NCBI RefSeq assembly: GCF_004345645.1 | Contig: NZ_SLWS01000002.1 | Span: 1-64,000, forward strand | Direction: 5' to 3' | DNA length: 64,000 nucleotides | DNA from: Actinocrispum wychmicini | GTDB lineage: Bacteria; Actinomycetota; Actinomycetes; Mycobacteriales; Pseudonocardiaceae | Part shown: piece by piece, positions 26,287 to 34,932 of the stretch | How positions within the stretch are numbered: position 1 is the stretch's first letter | Layout of the letters: each line of letters begins with the position of its first letter | Notes under the pieces: model-generated | Told to the model about the DNA's origin: nothing | Database searches by the model: none | What the model saw: only the letters and a program-made list of their open reading frames with translations | Program-made: the position numbers and the translations under genes

Positions 26287-27056
26287 TGGCCATTTTCACC
26301 ACGTGCGGTGGCGCTGTCCGGGACGAGTTCGTACACATCGAACAAGACGGCGTGCTCGACATTCAGGCGGCTGCCGTGGGCTGACGCGATCTCCGTGAGG
26401 AATTCAGCCGGCTTGACGGCCGCGTCATCGAGCCCACGCAGGTAAGCCGAGTGAGCACTGAGGGAGGCGATGCCGCGGTCCAGGAAGCCCGTCACGTCAA
26501 CACCGTGCGACGGCTGCGCCGAGCCTGCGAAGCATACGAACCGTACGCCCGACCATGGCTCCAGCCCCTCGTCGAGAAGCTCCGGAAAGACCCACCTGTT
26601 ACCTGCGTCCCGCGCGGCATCGAGCGCTGCCAGCCCGACCGCCCGATGGTCCGCCTGGTTGGTCAGTCGTGCGGCCATCCGCTCGGTGTAGGCGTAGCTG
26701 ACCACTACGTCCGGCTTGTCCCGCCGGATGACCCGCGCGATGTCACGGCGGAGCGGCAGCCCGTACTCCACGACACCGTCGCGATAGTCAAGGAACTCGA
26801 CCGCGTCCACGCCGACTTCGCGAGCGCCGACACGCTCCTCCTCGGCGCGCAACGGCCCGGCCTCGTCCGGACGCATGCCATCGATACCGGCTTCGCCGCG
26901 GGTCGCCAGCAGGTAGCTGACCTCCTTGCCGTGCGCGGTCCATTTAGCTATCGCCGACGCGGCACCGAACTCCAGGTCGTCCGGGTGCGCCACCACACAT
27001 ACTGCGCGCTGCCAGTCCTCTCGCAGCCACGAAGGAGACTGCGGCGTGTTGGGCAT
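26283..27056 (-). CDS. PIG-L family deacetylase
   Basis: 257 aa. Zinc-binding A-H-P-D-D at residues 23-27 and the later N-Q-A-D-H-R-A-V-G histidine are the metal ligands of LmbE/PIG-L N-acetylglucosaminyl deacetylases (MshB, and the glycopeptide and aminoglycoside deacetylases). It removes an acetyl group from an N-acetyl sugar or another small N-acyl compound. Coupled to the ALDH gene. With the GT4, aminotransferase and nucleotidyltransferase elsewhere in the cluster it supports an amino-sugar or deprotected amine in the product. Confidence 0.85.
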   Translation of the reverse strand: MPNTPQSPSWLREDWQRAVCVVAHPDDLEFGAASAIAKWTAHGKEVSYLLATRGEAGIDGMRPDEAGPLRAEEERVGAREVGVDAVEFLDYRDGVVEYGLPLRRDIARVIRRDKPDVVVSYAYTERMAARLTNQADHRAVGLAALDAARDAGNRWVFPELLDEGLEPWSGVRFVCFAGSAQPSHGVDVTGFLDRGIASLSAHSAYLRGLDDAAVKPAEFLTEIASAHGSRLNVEHAVLFDVYELVPDSATARGENGQ

Positions 27057-27171
27057 GTCGTGATGCTAGATGGTCGGGTCGTCGACGGCCAACGGTCCGC
27101 TGTGCGATTATTCGGTGTGCCTCCCCGGCCGGCGGTGGGGCGGCGCTGGCCCAGTCCTCGGCGGGAGCGCA

Positions 27172-28515
27172 ATGTCCGACACCATCGACCTGGTTGTCCC
27201 CAACATCGCGGAGTTCAACCTCCGTCATCCGCGACTGACGCTCGATCCGGCCACGGTCGACAGCTTCCAGCTGTTCGGGCGCGCGATGGCGGACCAGAGC
27301 GTGTTCTGGAGCCGAGAGCGGCGCGTACAGGTACTGCCGACCACAGTCGACATGCAGTGGTTCGCTGACGTGCACGAGGCCATGGGCCTGAGGTCACCGC
27401 CCTTGATCTGCCCGACGTTCCGCAGTGGCAGGATCATCGAGGACATGCTTGACGACGCGGCGGCAATGGCCGCCCTACGCCGGCATCTCGCGGACCACAA
27501 GCGAGTTCAGTTCGTCTCCTGGGGAGCGACCGAGGACCTCTACCGTCTCGCGGCGGCGGTCCGTGGGTTCGGACACGAGGTTCTGCTTGACGTTCCCGCC
27601 GAGAACCAGTACTGGACCAGCTTGTACCTGGACTCCAAGGCCAGTTGCCTCGACCTTGCCAACCAGATCCCCGGTGTGCGGGTCGCCCCGGGCGTCACAG
27701 TGGACTCCTGGCACGAACTGCGCGGGATCCTCGAAATGATGCGCGCGAACGGCGACACCGCGATCGTCCGCGGCTTCTATGGCACCGCTGGCGAGGGCTC
27801 GGCCGTGGTCCAGCCCGAACCAGGAGCCTTGGACGAGTTCTGGCGCGTGCTACGCGACGATCCGTTGCTGCGCATGTTCCCCCTGCTCGTCCAGAAGTAC
27901 CTGCCACACCACCACGACTTCGGCAACCCCGCGGTCGACATGCTCATCGCCGACGACGGCATCGCGGACCTTGTCCTGAGCATCATGACCGTGGACATCC
28001 ACCGGTTCGTGAGTGTGAACATCGGTGCCGGCCTGCTCCCCTCCGCCATCGCCGACGAGATCACCGACATCTCCCGTCAAGTCGCGGCCGCGGCCCGCCG
28101 GCTGGGCTTCCGCGGCTGGTTCGGGATCGACTTCCTCGCCGACGAACGCGGCGACATCCACGTCACCGAGTTCAACGCCCGGCGCACCGGCGGCACACAG
28201 TGGATCCCGCTGCTGGACAGCTGGCAGCCCGCTCGGGACGCCGTCGCCCACGCCCAGCACGCGATCCCCGTCCCGGCGTCGGCTCCGCCGAACCTCGGCT
28301 ACCCGGACCTGCGCCCGGCCTTCCAGCGGTTGCGGCATCAGGGGTTCCTTGCCCTACCTGTGGCCACTCGGCTGCTGTCCCATCGTAAACGGTCCTACGG
28401 CTTCGTCACCCTCGGTGCTGACGCCGCGACCGCCGAGAGCTACGCTGACACGGTGCGCGACGCCATCGAGTCCAGTCTCACGTCTTCCGCCGGCTTCGAC
28501 GGAAGCCTGACATGA
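27172..28515 (+). CDS. ATP-grasp ligase (BtrJ/PGM1-like)
   Basis: 447 aa from ATG 27172 with GGGAG upstream. A pre-ATP-grasp N-terminal domain (about 1-160) is followed by an ATP-grasp fold with L-D-S-K-A, A-I-V-R-G-F-Y-G-T-A-G-E-G-S, and the metal-binding F-G-I-D-F-L-A ... V-T-E-F-N-A-R-R-T-G-G. This pattern is that of amino acid or peptide ligases such as BtrJ (glutamyl-ACP formation in butirosin) and PGM1 (pheganomycin). It probably forms an amide bond through an acyl phosphate. The ATGA overlap with the transglutaminase-like gene suggests the two act on the same intermediate. Divergent from the PIG-L gene, so the promoter lies in 27057-27171. Confidence 0.75.
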   Translation: MSDTIDLVVPNIAEFNLRHPRLTLDPATVDSFQLFGRAMADQSVFWSRERRVQVLPTTVDMQWFADVHEAMGLRSPPLICPTFRSGRIIEDMLDDAAAMAALRRHLADHKRVQFVSWGATEDLYRLAAAVRGFGHEVLLDVPAENQYWTSLYLDSKASCLDLANQIPGVRVAPGVTVDSWHELRGILEMMRANGDTAIVRGFYGTAGEGSAVVQPEPGALDEFWRVLRDDPLLRMFPLLVQKYLPHHHDFGNPAVDMLIADDGIADLVLSIMTVDIHRFVSVNIGAGLLPSAIADEITDISRQVAAAARRLGFRGWFGIDFLADERGDIHVTEFNARRTGGTQWIPLLDSWQPARDAVAHAQHAIPVPASAPPNLGYPDLRPAFQRLRHQGFLALPVATRLLSHRKRSYGFVTLGADAATAESYADTVRDAIESSLTSSAGFDGSLT

Positions 28516-29372
28516 CAGCACAAGACATCCAGCAGTGGTTCTATACCCAACCGGGTCCGATGACGGCCCTGCCCGACCCGCTGTCCTGGTTCCATGACCT
28601 GCCCACAGACCCCGGCCTGCTCCGGCAGGTTCTGCACGGCGTCCTGATCCACGGCGACCTGGTTCACCTCTACGGACTTGGTCATGACGACGTCCGCATG
28701 CGGGAGATCCATCTCCGCCCGGTGGGCGAACTGCTCGCCGCATTGCGGTCCAGGGCGGACCTTCCGCTGGCCGTCGCGCGGCAGCCCGAGGACCGAGTTT
28801 GGGGTTCCTGCCGTCATTTCGCCGTGCTGTACTGCGCGCTGCTCAGAGACCAGGGCGTGCCCAGCCGGGTGCGGTGCGGCTTCGCCAACTACTTCGATCC
28901 GGCAAGCTGGGTGGATCACTGGATCCTGGAGTACTGGAACACCGGGACACAGCGCTGGCAGCGGGCCGACGCCGAGCTTGACCCGGTGGTCACCAAGGTC
29001 TTCCGGGTGGCCCTTGACCCAGAAGATCTACCGGCGACGGCGTTCCTCGCGGGGGCTGAAGCCTGGCGCGGCTACCGGCGGGGCGAGCTCGATCCGGAGT
29101 TGTTCGGCTTCGGCGACAGTCGTGGCGCCAAGATGATCGCGGGCAGCGTGATCCGTGACCTGGCCGCGCTGAACAAGGACGAAATGCTGCCGTGGGACTA
29201 CTGGGGCGTCGTGGACGACTGGGACCTGGGAAGGTCCACAGTGGACGAGTCGGTGATCGACGGACTCGCCGACGCGGTGCTGGCCGACGCCCAGCCGGAG
29301 CTCGAAAGGGCGTATCGGCGAGACGGCATCGCCGTGCCCGCCGATCTCGACTTGGTGCGACCTGACCGCTGA
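28512..29372 (+). CDS. Transglutaminase-like protein
   Basis: 286 aa. The papain-like transglutaminase core has a complete Cys-His-Asp set: Cys100 in W-G-S-C-R-H-F-A, His136 in W-V-D-H-W-I-L-E, Asp153 in R-A-D-A-E-L-D. Bacterial homologues include proteases, peptide N-glycanase-like proteins and AdmF of andrimid, which forms an amide between an acyl thioester and an amino acid. Its coupling to the ATP-grasp ligase and the absence of a PKS thioesterase make amide-forming chain release an attractive role, but this is inference. Convergent with the acyl-CoA dehydrogenase-like gene (6 bp apart). Confidence 0.75.
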   Translation: MTAQDIQQWFYTQPGPMTALPDPLSWFHDLPTDPGLLRQVLHGVLIHGDLVHLYGLGHDDVRMREIHLRPVGELLAALRSRADLPLAVARQPEDRVWGSCRHFAVLYCALLRDQGVPSRVRCGFANYFDPASWVDHWILEYWNTGTQRWQRADAELDPVVTKVFRVALDPEDLPATAFLAGAEAWRGYRRGELDPELFGFGDSRGAKMIAGSVIRDLAALNKDEMLPWDYWGVVDDWDLGRSTVDESVIDGLADAVLADAQPELERAYRRDGIAVPADLDLVRPDR

Positions 29373-29378
29373 GCGGAC

Positions 29379-30554
29379 TCAGGCGTCCGCTGCCCGCACG
29401 GCGGCCACGTTGGCCGCATTGATGTCGAGCAGCCTGTCGTTGGACACCATTACCTGCGCCGAGTACAAATCCCGGAGCAGCCTCGCGATGGAGTACGGCC
29501 CGTCCTCCTGGTAGCCAGCGAAGCCGCACATTGCCAGCGCGTGCTGTGCCACCTCCACACTGGACGTTGAGGCGGCCAGCTTCAGCGCGTTCATCCGCGC
29601 CCGGAACGCCTTGTCCGCTGTCCGGTCGTCACGGTCGACGGCCTCGAACCACGCGATCGCGTCGTCCAACTGGGCCTCCAGCCCCACCAGGATCTGGTCG
29701 GCCCAGGCCATCCTGCGATCGGTCACGGCGGACTGTGTCCGTTGCGCGCGTTCGTCAAGACAACGCGCGGCGCGGTGGAGGGCCTCGGACGCCAGCCCGA
29801 TCCAGACCCCGGACCAGAGGATCTGGGACCACGGGATGAGCGTTCGGGTGGCGATCTCCGAGAACGGGTCGGGCAGGATGTGGTCCGCCTCGAACCTCGT
29901 TCTCAACATGAAGCCGGGGCTGCAGGTGCCACGCATCCCCATCGGGTTCCAGTGATCGGTCCGTCGCCGTTCGACCTCGCCGCCGAGGACCAGCACCGCC
30001 ACCTGATCGTCCGCGGCGGCGGCCGGGTTGCGGCGCGCCGACAGGAAAAACGCCCCAGCCTGCTCGCCGTAGGACACTGTCGGGGAATCTTTTTCCAGGC
30101 TGTATCCCGATGCGTCCCGTACGACAGCCGCGTGACTTCGGCGCAGGTCGCCTCCTGAGCCCCGCTCACTGGTAGCGGAGGCCAAAAGCAGGTTGTCCGC
30201 CACGATGGTGGACAACAAACCGGACACAGTGGACGAACCGTCCCCTCCGTGGCGGGTGACGCACGCCAACTGGAGTTGGTGCATCGCCCAGATCATGGCA
30301 CTCGCCCCGCATCCACGGGCCAGCGCCATGCCGATGCGCGCCAGGGTCGACAACGGCAGCCCCAGCCCGCCCAGAGTGGTCGGAGCCGCCGCGGCAAGCA
30401 GTCGCGCGTCGGCGATAGCGCCGAGTGTCTCGACCGGGAACGCGGCCGCCCGGTCCACGGCAGCGGCATGATCCGCCGCGACGCTGGTCGCGACGCGTTG
30501 CGCGGCGGCGATCGCTGCCAGTGCGGATACCTGAGTCAGCGTGGAGTCACTCAC
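29379..30554 (-). CDS. Acyl-CoA dehydrogenase-like flavoprotein lacking the catalytic Glu
   Basis: 391 aa, GTG start. Three-domain ACAD layout: helical N-terminus, middle beta domain (A-T-S-E-R-G-S-G-G-D-L-R-R, W-N-P-M-G-M-R-G-T), C-terminal four-helix bundle (C-G-F-A-G-Y-Q-E-D-G-P-Y, L-L-R-D-L-Y). Where dehydrogenases have Y-E-G-T with the base, this protein has M-V-S-N-D-R. Some ACAD-fold enzymes that lost the Glu are monooxygenases or N-/S-oxidising flavoproteins, so oxidation rather than desaturation is possible. It overlaps the methyltransferase gene by 8 bases in one operon. Confidence 0.8.
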   Translation of the reverse strand: MSDSTLTQVSALAAIAAAQRVATSVAADHAAAVDRAAAFPVETLGAIADARLLAAAAPTTLGGLGLPLSTLARIGMALARGCGASAMIWAMHQLQLACVTRHGGDGSSTVSGLLSTIVADNLLLASATSERGSGGDLRRSHAAVVRDASGYSLEKDSPTVSYGEQAGAFFLSARRNPAAAADDQVAVLVLGGEVERRRTDHWNPMGMRGTCSPGFMLRTRFEADHILPDPFSEIATRTLIPWSQILWSGVWIGLASEALHRAARCLDERAQRTQSAVTDRRMAWADQILVGLEAQLDDAIAWFEAVDRDDRTADKAFRARMNALKLAASTSSVEVAQHALAMCGFAGYQEDGPYSIARLLRDLYSAQVMVSNDRLLDINAANVAAVRAADA

Positions 30555-31239
30555 GAACCTGACTCACCACCTCCGGCCGTCGGTACTCGGCTCGCCATCG
30601 ACGCCCAGGTGGCATGTTGTCGTGGACTTCGTCGACTCGCGCGAGCACAAGGCCGTCGGTCGCGAACGCCTCGATCTCGCCGCGAGTGAGCGGCCACGGC
30701 ATCGACCCGCGCTTCTCGTCGTCCGCACGGGCATGGGCGACAACCAGAAGCGTGCCGCCCGAGGCGACCGTGTCCACGATGTTCCCGATGGCGGTCGCCC
30801 TGGCATCACCTTGGTGTACCTGCACTGTGTACGCCTCGACCACCAGGTCGTAGGCACCGCGCCAGGCCGGGGGTGGGTTCAGCACATCGGCGACGACGTA
30901 CTCGACCGGTGATCCGGCCGACCGGGACTTCGCCTGGGCCACGGCAGTCGGTGCCACGTCGAAGGCGGTGACGGCGAACCCCAGACGCGCCAGGTACTCC
31001 GCGTCGTCGCCTAACCCGCATCCGATGACCAACGCGCGCCTGCCTGAGCCGGTCACCTCCTGATCTGCCGCCCAGGCGACCAGGTGCACGTTCGGGATGT
31101 ACTCCGCCCAAGGCACGACGGCCTCTCCGCGCCCGGCGGCCGCGTACAGTTCCTCGAACCAGCCAACCGGGTCTCCCCGGCCCAGGGACGCCGCCGCCAG
31201 CCGCCGGGCGGCGGCTGGACGGTTGCCTGTCACGGCCAT
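30547..31239 (-). CDS. SAM-dependent class I methyltransferase
   Basis: 230 aa from ATG 31239 with GGGGGA upstream. Rossmann motif I is A-L-V-I-G-C-G-L-G-D-D-A-E-Y-L-A, acidic end of strand 2 in T-A-F-D-V-A-P, then Y-V-V-A-D-V-L and D-L-V-V-E-A-Y-T-V-Q. The style resembles TPMT/UbiE-like small-molecule methyltransferases; substrate unknown. Gene order PhyH - methyltransferase - ACAD-like in one minus-strand operon points to successive tailoring. Confidence 0.8.
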   Translation of the reverse strand: MAVTGNRPAAARRLAAASLGRGDPVGWFEELYAAAGRGEAVVPWAEYIPNVHLVAWAADQEVTGSGRRALVIGCGLGDDAEYLARLGFAVTAFDVAPTAVAQAKSRSAGSPVEYVVADVLNPPPAWRGAYDLVVEAYTVQVHQGDARATAIGNIVDTVASGGTLLVVAHARADDEKRGSMPWPLTRGEIEAFATDGLVLARVDEVHDNMPPGRRWRAEYRRPEVVSQVRE

Positions 31240-31275
31240 GTTCCCCCTGCCCTGAGTCGCGACGGCCGAACGGCG

Positions 31276-32100
31276 CTACTCGCCGACGGCGATCGGCGTG
31301 GTGTCCCGAGCGGCCAGGAACTCCGGCCGCGGGTTCTCCGTGTTCGTCGCCGGGTTGCTGACTCCGTTGTAGACCAGTATCAACGTGCGCCGCCCGAAGG
31401 GCGAGATGTTCTGCGACGACGCGTGCAGAATGTTGGGGTGGAAGAAGAGTACCGACCCGGCCGGCCCTTTGGGGCTGACCAACCCCCGGCTGCGGACAAG
31501 TCGCTCGATGACGTCGTGCCGGACACCGTACTTCTCGTCGGCCGTCAACGTCGACACCCACTGGGGCGCGTCCTCGTAGCCGATCGGCAGACCTTCCTTC
31601 TCGACCGCGGCGAGCACGCCCTGGTCGTGCGAGCCTGGGACGAACGTCAGCGGCCCGTTGAACTCGTTCACCTCGTCGAGGAACACCGCCGCGTTGACCA
31701 GGTTCGGTTCCCGGATGCCGTCGTCCTGGAGCCAGTAGATGTAGTCCTGGTGCCACTGCCACTGGTCACCTACGAACGGCGCCTTGACGTTGACCTTCGA
31801 CTGGTGGACGTAGACGGGCTCACCGATCAGGTCCATCGCGGCACCGGCCAGTTCCGTCAACCGGCTCAGCGACGCCACCGTCTGGTCGGCCAGATGCGGC
31901 CCGTAGACGGACCGGACGGTGACCCCGTCGCGCTCCATGATCCGTCGTGCGCTGTCCTCGTCTAGAATGGCTGGCACCGCCGCGGACAATCGGGTCATGG
32001 CCACGGCAGGGAGGCGTCCGGGGGCGAGGACGTACCCGTCCCGGTGGTACGCCGTGACAGCCTCGGCGCTCAACACCGTGGTGCTCCCGGTCATTTCCAT
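31276..32100 (-). CDS. Phytanoyl-CoA dioxygenase (PhyH) family Fe(II)/2-oxoglutarate oxygenase
   Basis: 274 aa from ATG 32100 (GAGGA upstream); the frame is open to 32406 only because of the overlapping gene. Metal triad: His117 and Asp119 in W-H-Q-D-Y, His226 in H-P-N-I-L-H-A-S, with the oxoglutarate-binding Arg in G-R-R-T-L. The V-Y-V-H-Q-S-K-V-N-V-K stretch is typical of ectoine-hydroxylase-like PhyH enzymes. Expected to hydroxylate an unactivated carbon of an amino acid or acyl intermediate. Start lies inside the 3' end of the ArgG-like gene (10-bp overlap), so it is translationally coupled. Confidence 0.85.
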   Translation of the reverse strand: MEMTGSTTVLSAEAVTAYHRDGYVLAPGRLPAVAMTRLSAAVPAILDEDSARRIMERDGVTVRSVYGPHLADQTVASLSRLTELAGAAMDLIGEPVYVHQSKVNVKAPFVGDQWQWHQDYIYWLQDDGIREPNLVNAAVFLDEVNEFNGPLTFVPGSHDQGVLAAVEKEGLPIGYEDAPQWVSTLTADEKYGVRHDVIERLVRSRGLVSPKGPAGSVLFFHPNILHASSQNISPFGRRTLILVYNGVSNPATNTENPRPEFLAARDTTPIAVGE

Positions 32101-33386
32101 GGTGGTCGATCCTCTCGTTGTCCGCGCGGACGAGATGGTCCACGGTCCCCCGGCACACCGGTCAGCTCGTCCCTGGGCCACTCCGCCGGCACCCGCTCCT
32201 CGACTGCCGCTGTCGAGGTGGCACCGGGTCGAGGCGAGTTCGTCGCGTCCCATGAACCACGGTCGCGGAGATAGAGCGGTGCGCGAGCGCGAATCGACAC
32301 CGGACTGGCCTGCCCGCCAGTGAGCTTCATTCGGACGGTCCCGGACACGCCCGCGCTCACGCTGGAGATGAACTCCTGGGCCGCCACGCGCAGCCGACCG
32401 AACCAACGGCCCTCGACGGCCTCACGAACCCACAGCTGATCCAGATGCAGCTTCTCGCGGATCGTCTCCGCGTCCACCGTGGCCGACAGCAGGTGGGCGA
32501 AGCCGGCCAGCAGGACGTGCGCAGCGGGCATTTCCCTGGCTTCGAGCACCTTCGCACCCGTGCTCAGGTGCTCCAGCCCCACATACCTGCCGAGTCCATG
32601 GGCTCCGGCCAGCCGGTTCACCTCGGCGATCAGCTCGACCAGGCCGAGCGGCCGCCCGTCCACTTGGACCGGAACGCCGCCCTCGTACCGGATCTCGGTC
32701 GAGTCCTGTGCGACCGGCTGGCCGGGCCTGGTCCACTCGTAGAGACGCTCGGGGATTTCGAACCGCTCCGGATCCTCAAGCACACCTGACTCGAACTCAC
32801 GGCACCACAGGTTGCTGTCCACGCTGATCGTGCGGTCGGCCAGCTCGTCGACACCGACAGCGGCCAGCTCCGCCGCCTCGCGGGAGCGGGACACCGGAGT
32901 CAGCTCGAACGGTGTGCCGAACATCCCGGGAAAACCGAGAATGTCAAGCGAAGTGTTGATACGCCGCAGGGTGTTCTGCGACGGGTGGGCCGAATGAACG
33001 ATCGCCGTGGCACCGCACTCGGTGGCCACCTCCATGGCCTTCAACGCGATCAGTGGACGGCTGAGGGAGGAGCTGATCGGATAGCCCGCCAGGTAGTGCG
33101 CGCCGGCCTGGATCGCGGGGGCCACGAACTCGTCCGCGAACTGCTCGCGAGCGTCCACTACGGCCAGATCGGCGCCGAGCCTGCCCGCCCGGCTGGCCAA
33201 CGAGTCGACACCCAGGTCGTCACCGACGTCGACGACCAGCGCCACGACCTCGCGAACACCGGCCTCACGCAGCAACTTCAGCAGATAGGAACTGTCCAGC
33301 CCGCCGCTGTACAGCGCCACCACGGGTGCTCGGTGGCCACCGAGCCGCGCGATGTCCTGAACACGCCGGATCCGTCGATCGCTCAT
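32091..33386 (-). CDS. Argininosuccinate synthase-like ATP-dependent ligase
   Basis: 431 aa from ATG 33386. PP-loop A-L-Y-S-G-G-L-D-S-S (27-33). The later motifs also follow ArgG: Y-P-I-S-S-S-L-S-R-P-L-I-A, H-P-S-Q-N-T-L-R-R-I-N, I-S-V-D-S-N-L-W-C-R-E-F-E-S-G-V-L, G-V-P-V-Q-V-D-G. The G-C-T-G-K-G-N-D-Q segment of true ArgG is replaced (S-A-H-P-S-Q-N-T), so a different acceptor/nucleophile is likely. The family adenylates a carbonyl (citrulline ureido) and adds an amine. Here it could make an amidine, guanidine or amide. First gene of a four-gene minus operon, divergent from the LLM gene; a cluster-specific rather than housekeeping copy by context. Confidence 0.8.
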   Translation of the reverse strand: MSDRRIRRVQDIARLGGHRAPVVALYSGGLDSSYLLKLLREAGVREVVALVVDVGDDLGVDSLASRAGRLGADLAVVDAREQFADEFVAPAIQAGAHYLAGYPISSSLSRPLIALKAMEVATECGATAIVHSAHPSQNTLRRINTSLDILGFPGMFGTPFELTPVSRSREAAELAAVGVDELADRTISVDSNLWCREFESGVLEDPERFEIPERLYEWTRPGQPVAQDSTEIRYEGGVPVQVDGRPLGLVELIAEVNRLAGAHGLGRYVGLEHLSTGAKVLEAREMPAAHVLLAGFAHLLSATVDAETIREKLHLDQLWVREAVEGRWFGRLRVAAQEFISSVSAGVSGTVRMKLTGGQASPVSIRARAPLYLRDRGSWDATNSPRPGATSTAAVEERVPAEWPRDELTGVPGDRGPSRPRGQREDRPPWK

Positions 33387-33660
33387 CCGCCGAGCACCGC
33401 AGTACGCATGTACGCCACCCCCAGGTAACTGAGCGTCAGTCCACCACAAACCACCCTACAAGCCAAGGGCCTTGCGGTGGTTGATGTTTCGCACGCGACC
33501 AGCACTGGGACGAACGGCGCCGCGCCTTGCGCACGCGCTGGGCCTGTGGTACCCATCAGATCACGGTGTCGTCTGCAAACTGGGGGTTGCGGCGTGGACG
33601 CGAGACGCGTGCCATCCCCGGGTGATGGCCCGGACTTTTGCGAGCGACGACAGGGGCGGC

Positions 33661-34932
33661 ATGGACTTCGGCATGTTCTTCGAACTCCAACTGCCGCGGC
33701 CGTGGGCGGATGACGACGAGCAGCGACTGTTCCACAACGCGCTTGAGTGGGCCGAACTGGGCGAGCGGGCCGGGATCGGCTACGCCTGGGCACAGGAGCA
33801 TCATTTCCTGGAGGAATACTCCCATTCCAGTGCCCCGGAGGTGTTCCTCGCCGCCGTCAGCCAGCGCACGAAGACCATGCGGATCGGCCACGGCGTCAAT
33901 TTGATGCCGCCGCAGTACAACCACCCCGCGCGGGTCGCCGAACGCATCGCGACCCTCGACCTCGTCAGCGGCGGGCGGGTGGAGTGGGGCACCGGGGAGT
34001 CCAGTTCCAGGCTGGAGCTCGAAGCGTTTCATGTCGACTACGTGAAGAAACGCGCACTGTGGGCGGAAGCGCTCCGGGAATGCGCGAAAATGCTGGCCGC
34101 GAACCCCTACCCGGGCTATTCGGGCGAGTTCTTCTCGATGCCCGCCCGCAACATCGTACCGAAGCCGGTGCAACGGCCGCATCCGCCCATGTGGGTGGCG
34201 TGTACCAACCGGGACACCGTGAAGCTGGCCGCGCGCCTGGGTCTTGGCGCGCTCACGTTCGCGTTCATGAACGGTGAGGAGGCCGCTTTCTGGGTTCGGG
34301 AGTATTACGACACCTTCAAGGCGGAGTGTCGCCCGATCGGTCGCGCTGTCAACCCCAACATCGCCATGCTCGCCGGCGTCATGGTTCACCGCGACGAGGA
34401 TGTCGCTCGTCAACGCGGGCTGGCGGGCCAACAGTTCTTCAAATGGGCGCTCGCGTACTACTTCCGCTTCGGCACGCACACGCCGGGGCGAAGCGACCTG
34501 TGGCGGGAGTTCTCCCAGGCTGAGCCGGAACCCATGGCCGGCATCGCCGCGGTCGGCACGCCGGATCAGGCGCGTGCCCACATCGCGGAACTCGAGGCCG
34601 CCGGTGTCGACCAGGTCATCTTTCTCCAGCAGGCTGGGGACTACGAGCATGATCATGTGTGCGAGTCCCTGGAGCTCCTCGGTACCGAGGTGCTGCCTGA
34701 GTTCAGCGAGCGCAACGAGACACGCAAGAAACGGAAGGAAGAGGAACTCGCGCCGTACGTCGAGCAGGCGCTGCGGCATGTTCCGCCCCTGCCGGACACT
34801 GCCGTTGAACCGGTCGAAGCGTACCCGGTGCTGTGGGAGCGGCGCGGAGTGAACAGTCAGGAGTGGGGTGCGAAACGCGCGCTGGACGCGGCTCAACTCT
34901 GGCGGCTCAACGTCGGGCAGGGTGGCAAATGA
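33661..34932 (+). CDS. Luciferase-like (LLM) flavin-dependent monooxygenase
   Basis: 423 aa from ATG 33661, which has AGGGGCGGC just upstream; an in-frame ATG at 33625 is a weaker alternative. LLM barrel: M-D-F-G-M-F-F-E-L-Q start, A-W-A-Q-E-H-H-F, I-G-H-G-V-N-L-M-P-P, H-P-A-R-V-A-E-R-I-A-T-L-D, G-T-G-E-S, and Q-R-P-H-P-P-M-W-V. It uses reduced FMN and O2. LLM enzymes attached to PKS or ACP pathways hydroxylate carrier-bound acyl chains (BtrO in butirosin). The long charged C-terminal tail (K-K-R-K-E-E-E) is unusual. Its stop overlaps the FAAL start (ATGA), placing it in the PKS operon. Confidence 0.85.
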   Translation: MDFGMFFELQLPRPWADDDEQRLFHNALEWAELGERAGIGYAWAQEHHFLEEYSHSSAPEVFLAAVSQRTKTMRIGHGVNLMPPQYNHPARVAERIATLDLVSGGRVEWGTGESSSRLELEAFHVDYVKKRALWAEALRECAKMLAANPYPGYSGEFFSMPARNIVPKPVQRPHPPMWVACTNRDTVKLAARLGLGALTFAFMNGEEAAFWVREYYDTFKAECRPIGRAVNPNIAMLAGVMVHRDEDVARQRGLAGQQFFKWALAYYFRFGTHTPGRSDLWREFSQAEPEPMAGIAAVGTPDQARAHIAELEAAGVDQVIFLQQAGDYEHDHVCESLELLGTEVLPEFSERNETRKKRKEEELAPYVEQALRHVPPLPDTAVEPVEAYPVLWERRGVNSQEWGAKRALDAAQLWRLNVGQGGK

